Source: Tenrec ecaudatus
Lineage: Eukaryota; Chordata; Mammalia; Afrosoricida; Tenrecidae
DNA: 64,000 bases
Direction: 5' to 3'
Assembly (NCBI RefSeq): GCF_050624435.1
Contig: NC_134535.1
Span: forward strand, 72,660,494 to 72,724,493
In this document: in pieces, positions 53,691-64,000 of the stretch
How positions within the stretch are numbered: the first letter of the stretch is position 1
How the letters are laid out: every line of letters starts with the position of its first letter
Program-made: the position numbers and the translations under genes
Notes under the pieces: model-generated
What the model saw: only the letters and a program-made list of their open reading frames with translations
What the model was told of the DNA's origin: nothing
Databases searched by the model: none

Positions 53691-56195
53691 CATTTTATTG
53701 GGGCTCATACAACTCTTATCACAATCCATACATACATCAATTGTGTAAAGCACATCTGTGCATTCACTGTCCTCATCATTCTCAAAACACTTGCTCTCCA
53801 CCTAAGCCCTTGGCATCAGCTCCTCAATTTTTCGCTTCCCTCCCCGCAACCCCTCCCTCATGAACTCTTCATAATTTATAAATTACTTTTTTATCATATC
53901 TTGCTCTGTCCAACATCTCCCTTCACCCACTTTTCTGTTGTCCATCCCCCAGGGAGGAGGTCACATGTAGATGCTTGTAATCGGTTCCCTCTTTCCAACC
54001 CACTCTCTCTCTACCCTCCCAGTATCGCCACTCACACCACTGGTCCTGAAGGGATCATCTGCCCTGGATTCCCTGTGTTTTCAGTTCCCATCTGTACCAG
54101 TGTACATCCTCTGGTCTAGCCAGACTTGCAAGGTAGAATTCAGATCATGATAGTGGGGGGAGGGGGGAGGAAGCATTTAGGAACTAGAGGAAAGTTGTAT
54201 TTTTCATCGGTGCTACATCGCACCTTGACTGGCTCATCTCCTCCTCTAGACCCCTCTGCGAGAGGATCTCCAGTAGCCGACAAATGGGCTTTGAGTCTCC
54301 ACTCTGCACTCCTCCCTTCATTCACTATGGTAAGATTTTTTTTTTTCTGATGATGCCTTATACCTGATCCCTCCGACACCTCATGATGGCACAGGCTTTT
54401 GTGCTTCTTCCATGTTGGCTTTGTTGCTTATGAGCTAGATGGACGCTTGTTTACCTTCAAGCGTTTAAGACCCCAGAAAGCTATACCTTTTGATACCTGG
54501 TCACCATCAGCTTTCTTCGCCACATTTGTTTATGTACCCATTTGTCCTCAGCGATCCTATCATGGAGATGTGCACCCATTGATATCATTTTTTGTTCTTT
54601 GATGCCTGATTACTGATCCCTTTGGCACCTCGTGATTACACAGGCTGGTGTGCTTCTTCCATGTGGGCTTTGTTGCTTCTGAGCTAGATGGCCGCTTGTT
54701 TATCTTCAAACCTTTAAGACACCAGATGCTATATCTTTTCATAGCCAGGCACGATCAGCTTTCTTCACCACGTTTGCTTATTCACCCACTTTGTCTTCAG
54801 TGGTTGTGTCAGGAGAGTGAGCATCATAGAATGCCAATTTAATAGAAGACAGTATTCTTGCATTGAAGGATTACTTGAGGGGAGGCCCAATGTCCTTCTG
54901 CTACCTTAATACTAAATCTATAAATATAAGCACAAGGATCTATTTTCCCATCCTCATATATAAATATATTTGCATATCTACATGTTTTTATCTAGACCTA
55001 TATAAATGCCCTTTGCCTCCCAGCTCTTTCCTCTATTTCCCTTGACTTTCCTCCTGTCCCACTATCATGCTCCTTGCCCACCTGGGTTTTAGCAATATCT
55101 CTTTATTACATTACCCTCGATCATGCCCTACCAGGCCTCCCACACCCATCTCACCACCGATTTGGATCCCTAGTTGTTCCCTTGTCCCTGGGTTTGTTGA
55201 CACCACTTCCTTTCCCCCCACCTTCCCCTCTCCCATATCCCCGCGGAACTGTCAGTCCCATTGTTTTCTCCTCCAATTGTTTATCCGGCCTATCTTATTT
55301 AGACAAATCTTCAGAGTTAACATGCACAAAACCAGGCAATAATATACAACAAAACAACATAAAACTACTGACAAAGAACAAAACACAACAAGAAAGAAAA
55401 GCTTGCATTAGTTCAAGGATTGGTTGTTGACCTTTAGGAGTGTTTTCCAGTCCAGTCTTTTGGGGCACCATGCCCTGGCCCCAACCTCCAACTTCAGCAT
55501 TCCCTGGGGACCTTGCCGCTGCATTCCCTTGCTGTTCCTCTGCACTCCCTCAGTGCTTTGCCTCAGTGTGGCAGGATCAGGTCAGGCACAATTCTCACAC
55601 TGCGTCTCCGGTGCTGTCCCCCACAGGGCCATGGGTCAGTGAGGGGCGTCATGTCTCATAGTGGGGCAGTCCTCTCTGTGGACTGGCTGCTCTAATTGGG
55701 GTCATCGTCCTCAAGACCTGGTGGGCCAGGATGTGCTCCACTTGCTCCTACTCTCTCTTCATCTGCCCCCATGTACTCCGACCAGATATGTCCCTCTCCC
55801 AGAGCTGCAGATTCAATGCCGTCCTTTGAAATAAATTCTTCTGGGGGTAGAGGCAGGTATCCACTTAGTATTTGGTTCTGGGGCCAGCCCCCCAGACCTC
55901 TCCACCATTTCCCTACTCAACGCTGGAATGCTGCACTCACACCTTGGGGCACTGGGTTGAAGTCTGGTCCTTCTTTCCCTGTGGAGATATAAACAATAAC
56001 CTCCCCTGGGGTGGGTTAGTGCCCCATTCCCCTGCTACCCATTTTTTCCTTATTTTCATCATTTTTTAAATCCCCCACCTCCTCCCCAATTGTCTACCGA
56101 GTTCATCCCTGCATTTGATCTGGTCCGTGCCATACCACACGGTCGTCACCCCAGGAATGTTTGTATACAGTAGCTTTTTCCCTATGCCTCTTTTG
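53691..56195 (-). other. L1 3'UTR, about 2.5 kb
   Basis: Starts with the family terminus 'cattttattggggctcatac'. Block order is the same as in the solo 3' fragments elsewhere in the window. It contains the tandem units at 54375-54840. Open frames of 60-148 codons inside it are not genes. Confidence 0.82.
54375..54840 (-). repeat. Two tandem units within the L1 3'UTR
   Basis: Unit 1 at about 54377-54626 and unit 2 at about 54627-54840. Each has 'tgcttcttccatgt', 'gctttgttgctt', 'tgagctagatgg', 'cttcaa', 'tttaaga' and 'tcagctttcttc' in the same order, with a period near 250 bp. Confidence 0.85.
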
Positions 56196-56199
56196 CATT

Positions 56200-59100
56200 T
56201 TTTAAAAATGCTTAACTCAGCGGACTCATGTTGTATTTGGCCTTTTGTGCCTGACTTACTTCGCTTAGCATGATGTCCTCCAGTTCTTTCCATGCAGCAA
56301 TGTGCTTCATACGTTCATCACTGTTTTTTTAGTGACACGTAGTACTCCATTGTATGTATATATCACAGTTTTTGAATCCAATCGTCAGTTGATGGAAATT
56401 TGGGTTGCTTCCAACTCCTTGAAATTATGAACTGTGCGACAATGAATATTGGAGCACAGGCGTCTTGGCTTTGGTTTGTTTCTTGCCTCTTCAGGGTATA
56501 TGCCCATTAGGGGGATTGTTGGGTCGTATGGTAACTTGACTTTCATCTGTTTTAGATATCACCAGATCAATTTCCATAGTGGTCATACCTACTTACAGGT
56601 CCACCAGCAGTGGATGAGAGTTCCTGTCTCCCAACATCCCCTCCAACACTTGTTGCTTTCTGATTTTTTGAATTGGTCTACCTTTGAGGTGTTAGGTGGT
56701 ACCTCATTGTTGTTTAAATTTGCATTTCTCTTATGGCTAAAGATCGGGAACATTTTCTCATATGCTTGTTGGCCATTTGGATTTCTGCCCCTGTGAAACT
56801 TCTGTTCAAGCCCTTTATCCACCCCTCAAGTGGGAAATTATTTTTTTTCTTTTTGAAAAAAAAGTATTGTAGATTTTAGTAATAAGGCCTTTGTCTGTTG
56901 TGTCATTGCTAAAGGTGTTTTCCTAGTCCGTGGACTCTCTTATTACTCTCTTGGTGAATTCTTTCGATGTACACAGGTGTTTTATCTTAATTATGTCCCT
57001 TTTATGACTTTGCATCTCCTCTGTGTGTGTGTTCTTCCCTATTTCTGATAGCCTATGTATTCCCAGTGCCAAAGTTCTCAAGTTGGTCCCAATTCCCTCA
57101 TTTAAGGCCCTAATAGTTTGGGGTTTTACTTCAAGGTCTGTGATCCACCTTGAGTTTATTCTTGTGCTTGGAGTGAGATAAGGTTCTTACTTCATTTTTC
57201 TGCAAGTAAATATCCATTTTTTCCCAGCACCTCTTGTTATAGAGGGCATCTACTTCCCATTTGATATTTTGGGGCCCTTATCAAAGATCAGTTGTCTGTA
57301 TGCTGATGATTTTATTTCTGGGTTTTCAGTTATTTTCCATTGGTCTGAGTATCTGTCATTGTACCAATACCATGCGGTTTTGACAATTGTGGCTGTATAG
57401 GATGTGCTAAAGTCAGGTAAAGCAAGCCCTCCCACCATGCCCTTATTCTTGAAGAGTTCTCTGCTAATTCTGGGCTTCTTCCCTCTCCATATGAAATTGG
57501 TAATCAGTTTTTCCATTTCTTTGAAGAAAGATAAGATTACTTGTATCGGAATTGCATTAAACTTATGTAGTGCCTTTGGCAGAACTCACATATTGACCAT
57601 ATTGAGTCTTCCAATCCACGAGCATGGGATATTCTTCCATTTGTTTAGGTTGCTCTTTGTTTATTATAGTGTTCCGTCATTTTCCCCTTATAGATCTTTT
57701 GCTCTTTTAGTCAGATCTATCCCTAGATATTTCAATTTGTATTTGGCTATTATGAAGGGTAACACCTTTTTGATCTCCTCTTCTGTGGTCGTGTGCAATG
57801 TGTATAACAGTCTGATGGACTTCTGTTTATTGATCTTGTGTCCTGCCACTGCCAAGCTCCTCTATTGCTTCCAGTACTCCCCTTGTGGAGTATTTGGAAT
57901 TTTTCATACATAAAATCATATCATCTCCAAATAATAGTATCACCTCTTGCTTCCACAGACGAATACTTTTGATGTCTCTTCTACGCCTTATGCTGTTAGC
58001 TAAAGCCTCCAGCATTATAGTAAATAAGAGTGGAGACATGGGACATCCTTGTCTAGTACCCTTTTACAGTGGGATTGTGTTAGTATTTTCTCCATTGACT
58101 ACCACATTGGCTGCTGATTTTTCATATATAGCTTGTATTGTCTTGAGGAAATTTCCTTCCATTCCATTCTACTCAAGTGTCTTAAACAGGAATTGGTGTT
58201 GGATGTTGTCGAATGCTTTTTCTGCATCTATTGATATTATCATGTGGTTCTTATAGTTTTTCATGTCAATGTGATGAATAATACTAATGATCTTTCGTTG
58301 TTGAACCATCCCTGCATCCCTGGTATGAATCCCACTTGGTCCCGGTAAATTATTTGTTTTATATACTTTTTTATTCTCTTGGCTAGTATTGTGTTGAGGA
58401 TTTTTGCATCAATATTCATTAGGGATATTGGTCTGTAGTTCTCAATTCTTATAGGCTCCTTGCCCAGTTTGGGTATCAGATTTATACTAGCTTCATAGAA
58501 GGAGTTCGGGGTTTGCCATCTTTTTCTATGTTCTGGAAGAGTTTGTGTAGGATTGGTGTTAGTTCTTCCCTAAATGCTTGGTAGAATTCTCCAGTGAAGC
58601 CATGTGGTCCAGGGGAATTTTTGTTGGTAATTACTTGATAACCTTGTCTATTTCTTCTATTGCTATGGGTCTGTTGAGATTCTTGACGTCCACCATGGAT
58701 AGTCTAGGGAGGGATTGTTTTTGTAAGAATTTGTCCATGTCTTCCAAATTGTTTAATTTATTGGAGTACAATCCATCATACTATTGTGTAACTATTCTTT
58801 TGATTTCATTAGGGTCTGTTGTAATGTCCCCTCTTTCATCCCTTATTCTTGTTATTGAAATTTGTTCCCTCCTTCTTTGGTTAGGTTTGCCAGTGGTCTA
58901 TCAATTCGGTTTCTCCATTCAAACACCAACTTTTAGCAGTATTAATCTTTTTCATAGTTTCTTTTTTCCCTCTCCTGAATCTGAGTCCTGATTTATATAA
59001 TTTCTTTTCTTTTGCTATTGTAGAACTGTCCTGCTGACTCTGCTCTAGTTGTAAATTTTGTGGCAGCATATCAATCATGAGTCTCTCTTTCTTTCTCAGG

Positions 59101-60015
59101 TGAGCATGTATTGCTATGAAACTTCCTCTGTGGCTGCCTTTGCCGTGTCCCATAAGTTTTGGTACATTGTGAGCTTATTCTTATTGGTTTTAAAAATTTC
59201 CAAATTTCATCTCTGATATGTGCCAGTACACACTAGTTTAGCAGTAGAGTGATTCACCCTCCGATTGTTTGCTCTTGCTTTCTTTGTCTTCCTTTTGTTG
59301 ATTTCTAGCCTTATGGCACAGTGGTCAGAGTGAGAGGTTTGTATGATTTCAATGTGCTTAAATTTATGTAGATTCACCTTATGCCCCAGCATGTAGTCTA
59401 TCTTCAAATATATGCCATGTGTGAATGAAAAATATGTGGATTTTTTTTTTTGTATTTGGATGAAAAGCTCTGTAAATATCTATCAGGTCAAATTGTCTAA
59501 TTGTGTTGTCTAGATCTCTAGCCTCCTTGTTGAGTTTCTTTCCCTGTGATCTATCTTTCTCAGAGAATGGTGTGTTAACGTCACCCACTATAATTGTTGA
59601 AGCTGTGGTTTCTTTTTTAATCTTTTGGAGTATTTGGTTGATGTATTCAGCCGGTCTCTCGTTTGGGGAATATATGTTTACAATGCTTAATGGTTCTTTG
59701 TCTACCATTCCCTTGAGCATTATATAGTGTTCCTTATTACCTCTTCTTATGGTTTGCACTTTGAGGTCAATTTTATCCGAGATTAGGATTGCAACCCCTG
59801 CTTTTTTGGTATTGCTGTTTGCTTGGTATGACTTTCTCTAGCCTTTGATTTGCAGCCTATTTTTGTCTGTAGTCTTGAGATGTGTCTCCTGTAGGCAGCA
59901 GATTGATGGGTTGTATTTCCTAAGCCAGTCTCCTAGTATCAGTCTTTTAATGCATGAGTTCAGGCCATTGATATTCAGGGTTATTATCTCCACCTGCGGA
60001 CACTGTGAAGTCATC
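56200..60015 (-). pseudogene. L1 ORF2 (endonuclease / reverse transcriptase), broken
   Basis: L1 ORF2p nicks DNA and reverse transcribes the L1 RNA. The likely start is the ATG at 60015 (MTSQCPQ). The endonuclease is visible at 59950-59200: GDVNTPFS (family GDFNTPLS) at about 59621 and TSHSDH (59321-59338) with the catalytic Ser-Asp-His. In the RT domain the catalytic box reads FGDD (57920-57931) instead of the usual FADD, keeping both aspartates. NFIWRGKKPRI follows in 57250-57516. The C-terminal cysteine motif CWRGCWETG...HCWWTC is at 56595-56648. About 1,270 codons in all, near the family size, but split over several frames with many stops. Dead copy. Confidence 0.88.
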
Positions 60016-60279
60016 TTATACCTTTTGTGTTTGGAGTTTTCCTACTTTCCTTTCTCATTAGTGTGTTGTGCATGTGTGTGTATGTGTATCATTCTTGACT
60101 TCTTTCCATCTTTAAGCCAATGCTTCCCAGGGGTCTGTTTTCTCTTTGTTGCCCTCTGAGTGAGGTTGTTCTATGTGGCAGTCTATTATTTATGCATAGT
60201 GAGTGTTGTTCTTTTGCCCATATTGGCTCAGCAAGGATCTTTTGTAGGGCTGGGTTTCTTCTAATGTATTATTTGAGCT

Positions 60280-61230
60280 TTTCCATGTCTGGGAAGACTC
60301 TTACTTCTCCATCTATCTTGATCGATAATTTGGCTGGGTAGAGTATATTGGGTTTACGTTGTTTTCTTTCAATTATCTGGAATATGTTACTCCACTCTTT
60401 CCTCTTCTTCTGCTGATCGGTCTGAGAATATTCTTATTTGGGAACCTTTATATGTGATTGCTTGTTTTTCCCTAGCTGCTCTCATGATTTTCTCCTTTTC
60501 CTCAAAGTTAGATAGGTTAACTATTATGTGCCTTGGTGACTTCTTCTGGGGATTCACTCTCGTTAGTGTTCTTTCAGCCTCCTGAATAGTTGCCTGGTTT
60601 TCATTTATTAAGCTGGGGAGGTTTTCCTACAACAATTCGCTCACTATTGTTGCAGGTGATTTCTTTGTTGTGTCTTCCTTCCTTCGGTAAGCCAATACTT
60701 CTAATATTGTTTTGCTTCATAGCACCAGACATAGCTCTTAGGTTTTCTTTAGCTTCTTTGATGATCTTATTAGATTTTTGTTCACGTTTGTGAAAGGTTG
60801 ATTGGCTGTCCTCCAAGTCACTGATGCGGTTCTCTGTGTCCTCAAGTTGATTCTCAAGGTCCATGTTTCTGCTACTGTTTTTTGTTATCTACTCCCTGAG
60901 CTCCTGTGTTTCCCTTTGGTGTATGACCTTTATCTCCTTTATCATGTCATCCTTTTTCTGTATTGTTTCCCTCATATCCTGTATGACTCCAAGCAGCATT
61001 CTGAAAATTTCTTTCTGAGGCTGCTCAATGACTGCTTCTTCTATGCATGTTCGGGACGTCTTCTGCCATTGTCTTTTGTTTCTCCTGGTTTTTTTTCTCA
61101 TTGAGGTGGTTGGTGCTGATGGCTGTTTGAGTTGCGTTGTTTTATAGGAGCCAGGTGCCATTTTCCAGGGAGTCAAAGAGCATTGGCTCTCTCTGGGAGA
61201 CTTGTAGGAATGCTTCGTTGAACTGCCCAC
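60280..61230 (-). pseudogene. L1 ORF1 (RNA-binding chaperone), broken
   Basis: L1 ORF1p is a trimeric RNA-binding protein. The frame 61230-60889 has a basic N-terminus then a charged, heptad-like stretch (IQDMRETIQKKDDMIKEI). Frame 60864-60601 continues the coiled coil (MDLENQLEDTENRISDLED). Further left, frames around 60280-60500 give the C-terminal domain (AAREKQAITYKGSQIRI, then PNILYPAKLSIKIDGEVR). These are separated by stops or shifts at about 60880 and 60400. Confidence 0.83.
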
Positions 61231-61234
61231 AGCT

Positions 61235-62210
61235 AATTTTACTATGGGATTAACCTACCACTTTATCCTCCTGTAGCTTCCCTATCAGGGGAGGGCCCCA
61301 GAAGGCTGGTGGGTTGTCTGATTTGGTGTTGTGGCAGTTGGGCAGAGGTTCCTGCAACAGCTTGGAATGTTGATGAGTGTTGCCTGAGATGCCTTATGTC
61401 CCCAGGTACACAGGTAGGAATTCCCCAGAGAGAACTTGGGCAGGGTAGCCCCTGGAAGGAAAGCAGGGCTTCCCCAAGCCTCAGGCTAGCTGCACAGGGT
61501 GGAGCTCACCTAGCTGGCTGTGGTACAGATGGAAATGCCCTAGGCCTGGAGATCAGCAGTGGAGTGTGAGAGAACAGGAAAGAGACAAAGAGGAGGAAGG
61601 AAAAAAAATTAAGAGCGTTTAGGCTGTGCGGGAATATAGGGAAGAGAGGGACACAAAAGCAACTATGTAGCTGATTCCCTTCCCACCCCACCCCCAGTGG
61701 AGCTGCAAGGGTTTAGGGTTTAGTCCGTGCCCTGAGGCAGTGGCAGCAAGTGCAGCAGAGCTGAGAAAAAGCCCCTGCGAAGTCCTCAAAGATCGTGGGG
61801 GGACAGATAACAGAGATGTAACCAGAATAAAATGTAACTGAACCTCGATCCCTGTCTGCGGAGCTGCAAGGGTCCTGCCCCTGCCCTGACGCAGGCGAGT
61901 GCAAACTGTGGCTGTCTTGACACCAAGCGCCCCTAGGGGCTCCAAATGGTTCTGGCTCTGGCAGAGACAGTGGCGGGGCCAATGTCAAGTACCAGCCGGT
62001 TTCCACTGAGGTAAGCCAAAAGCCCCAGCCCCTCAAAACTCTATGGGTCTGTGCCTACTTATCTTTATGATGCTGCTCCTGCGTTCCAGAAGCTTTGAAT
62101 TCCCCTCTAAGCAACTCTCCTGGGCTGGATTCTGCGAATTCCCTCTGGTATGGGTCACTCCATCGCTGTCTTCCCGGAAGCAGGCTTCTCCATCCGGCAA
62201 AAAAGAGAGA
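61235..62210 (-). promoter_or_regulatory. L1 5'UTR, probable internal promoter region
   Basis: GC-richer sequence upstream of ORF1 in L1 sense, with purine-rich blocks near 61560-61640. By family analogy this holds the internal pol II promoter. The outer boundary is inferred from where L1-like composition ends, not from a defined 5' end. Confidence 0.5.
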
Positions 62211-62214
62211 TGAT

Positions 62215-62840
62215 TCAAGGACCTTTACCCCACATCTCCTTGATTCTTTCTCTCAGTAAATCACAGTCATCACTCACACAAAAGTCTCTATTCAGGTTCC
62301 AGACATATATACAAATTCTGAAATAGTAACTATTTAACTGTTGGCTGGAAAGTTCTTCCCAGGCTGGGTCTGGGCAAATGCAAGGGTTGGCAAAAGGATG
62401 ATGTGTCTGTGCTCTAAGGTCCATGGCTCATGCTTCAGCTTGCCCATCCTGACACGGCTTCTGTTGCTAGACTTCCACCTGCAAACCGATTCTTTCTCAA
62501 GGGTTATTTGTTTTGCTCCTGACTCAAACTTGATTCCCATCCTTCTGCTATAAGACTTTTCAGACTTCTCACCTCAGGACTCTCCCTTGATGTTTCCCTT
62601 GTCTGTCTCTTCATTGCTCTTTTATCGACTCTCCTAGGGAACTGACCCTAGACTGGCAGATTCAAAAATTTTAGGAACTGCTGGGTTAACTGCAACCTGT
62701 AAAATGTGTATTAAATACAATCTATTGAAATCCATGAGGGTTTTGGTGAGGTATAGAAGTGTGTATGATTCAAAAGCTTCCTGAGTAATCATGATGCACA
62801 ACTCAGTTTGGAAGCTGCATATCACTGCCATATCCGAGCA
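62215..62840. other. Unassigned sequence
   Basis: No gene or repeat recognised. Part of it could still be L1 5'UTR. Confidence 0.3.
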
Positions 62841-62844
62841 AAGG

Positions 62845-63195
62845 TCCTGACCATGACAATTTGCTGCTCAAAATACTCGAATGTTTACCCAATACCATTA
62901 AAGTCAGCACAAAATCCCCAGTCTGCCGTGTAGGGCTCTGAATACTTGACCCATCCAATTACTATCTGGCTTTCTTTCCATCACTCCCATGTATACATAC
63001 ATGTCACACTGTTAAGTCAAATCCATTTCTAAACATTCTAGAGCAGTTGCCGCACCACGGTTTAATGGATGTTCTCCACTTAGAATCCTCCTCCTCCCAC
63101 CATCACCTGCACCTTTTAAGGGTCACCTACAATTCATGGCCATTCCTGGTCCCCTGCATACTGTTATTCTCCATTTCCCCCAGTGAGATCTTCTT
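62845..63195 (+). repeat. L2 3' region
   Basis: 'attaaagtcagcacaaaatc', 'gtagggctctgaatacttga', 'ccatccaattactatctggc' and 'cttttaagggtcacctacaa' follow the L2 3' order (aaagtccaaactcc, aaggccct, atctggc, atgtcacctcc). Confidence 0.6.
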
Positions 63196-63199
63196 TTAT

Positions 63200-63295
63200 T
63201 CGGTGAGCAGGTCCTTATTCAGAAGTAACTACATGTCAGGCAGTGTGGAACTGATAATACAAAAAATGTAGAGCCTTCATGAAATGAAGAGTATA
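63200..63295 (-). repeat. MIR fragment
   Basis: 'ccttattcagaagtaactac' and 'atgtcaggcagtgtggaact' match antisense MIR. Confidence 0.45.
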
Positions 63296-63299
63296 GCTG

Positions 63300-64000
63300 T
63301 ATTATCCCTTTGTTACTGCAAAATATTTTGTGCCTATCTTATGACACTGACCTTGCATAATAGGTACGTGCCTAGGTACCTTCAGGTCTTTCTTAAGCAA
63401 TTCATCTGTGTGTGCCCTGAAGCATCTGCAGTAGGGGTGTACACATGGCTGGTGCTCATCAAAGTGTTAGTGGATTGAATTGAATCCTCCACAGGGATGA
63501 GTACAACATAGATGCTCAATATTGATTGGCATTAGGCACTTCAATGGCTGCAGAGAGTGCTGTGCAATAGAAAATATACTTTATGGATATCAAAGCATAG
63601 CAAAACAGGCAATCCATTGCTAACGTTCTAAGAATAACAGTCTTTTCCTCAAGGTATCCTTAACACTGTAATCCTCTGTCTTGCCCTTAAGAGAAAGGTA
63701 TGGAAGTAATTACAAATCTGTGTATGATTTATCAGCTACATGGGTGAACTGAGATAAGAGAATGTACAAAGTTCATCATGCCGATCTAATTTTCAAGAAT
63801 AGAGCTAGAGAGTTTCCTTTGTTGAAAATCTCAAGATATTCAGGCTGAAGAAGAAATAGTAGTAATAAAAAATCCTTTGAGGTATGTGACCAGCCTCTGA
63901 ATTCTGCAATAATATACTTTGTTGAACATTAGTGTCAGCATGTCATAACGTCAGCTCATTTGATGTGGCATAACTCCTGTACGTCTTCTTAAAATGTCAA
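63300..64000. other. Unique AT-rich sequence
   Basis: No gene recognised; possible L2-end words near 63435-63480. Confidence 0.3.

Larger units (their letters stand above)
53680..62210 (-). mobile_element. Near-full-length L1 LINE
   Basis: On the minus strand, right to left: a GC-rich 5'UTR (about 62210-61235), ORF1 (about 61230-60280), ORF2 (about 60015-56200), a 2.5 kb 3'UTR and the poly-A side (T-rich at 53670-53690). The length of about 8.5 kb exceeds the usual 6-7 kb of mammalian L1, mainly because of the 3'UTR. Both ORFs are broken by stops and frameshifts, so it cannot retrotranspose. The right end is uncertain by a few hundred bases and I found no convincing TSD. Confidence 0.85.

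Noticed and set aside
53673-54119. 148-codon plus-strand frame
   Set aside because: Antisense L1 3'UTR, with the same opening words as other L1 ends in the window.
1-64000. CRISPR arrays, bacterial operons, ribosome-binding sites, prophage
   Set aside because: Repeat content, microsatellites and lack of dense coding show mammalian nuclear DNA. No regularly spaced short repeats with unique spacers exist; the regular repeats are microsatellites or transposons.

Overview
This window reads as non-coding nuclear DNA from a placental mammal, most probably an afrotherian. The pointers are about 35 copies or pieces of an AfroSINE-like tRNA-derived SINE on both strands, BovB/RTE-type LINE fragments that share tail sequence with those SINEs, a lineage-type L1 with a very long 3'UTR, and an older layer of eutherian repeats (MIR, L2, L1M, hAT remnants). 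I cannot fix the species; tenrec, golden mole and aardvark are possible guesses. I found no convincing host protein-coding exon, rRNA, functional tRNA or CRISPR array. Open frames of 60-180 codons are scattered over both strands, and those with recognisable protein similarity all belong to transposons or retroviruses.

Layout. 1-9 kb: unique DNA with SINEs, a 2 kb L1 3' end with a clear target-site duplication (TSD), and a 190 bp purine tract. 9-12.5 kb: SINE/RTE cluster with two ERVL/MLT2-like solo LTRs, one splitting a SINE with a 5 bp TSD, and a minus-strand gag fragment with a perfect CCHC zinc knuckle. 12.5-21 kb: mostly unique, AT-rich, with MIR, L2 and SINEs. 21.35-23.92 kb: a class II (betaretrovirus-like) endogenous retrovirus remnant on the plus strand: second NC knuckle, a 215-codon open dUTPase/protease-start frame, a deletion of pol and most of env, an env-TM-like tail interrupted by a palindromic MITE, a polypurine tract and a 3' LTR. 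24.1-26.8 kb: two RTE LINE copies in opposite orientation. 27-31.2 kb: (AT)n, a third ERVL-like LTR and a plus-strand L1 3'UTR piece. 31.2-34.4 kb: repeat-poor. 34.4-45.2 kb: L1 3' ends, a 1.2 kb RTE copy, L1M, and an LTR inserted in an RTE tail. 45-53 kb: SINEs, and a repeat-free block at 48.6-49.9 kb that looks like candidate conserved non-coding DNA. 53.68-about 62.2 kb: one near-full-length minus-strand L1 with 5'UTR, broken ORF1, broken ORF2 and a 2.5 kb 3'UTR containing about 250 bp tandem units. 62.2-64 kb: L2, MIR and unique DNA.

How the parts relate. The RTE LINE is the probable source of machinery for the AfroSINEs, since they share tail sequence. The five larger 3'UTR copies of the L1 family carry one or two copies of the internal unit. 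Nested insertions (LTR in SINE, LTR in RTE, L1 in SINE, MITE in provirus) give a relative order of events. No element appears competent: every reading frame of an autonomous element is broken.
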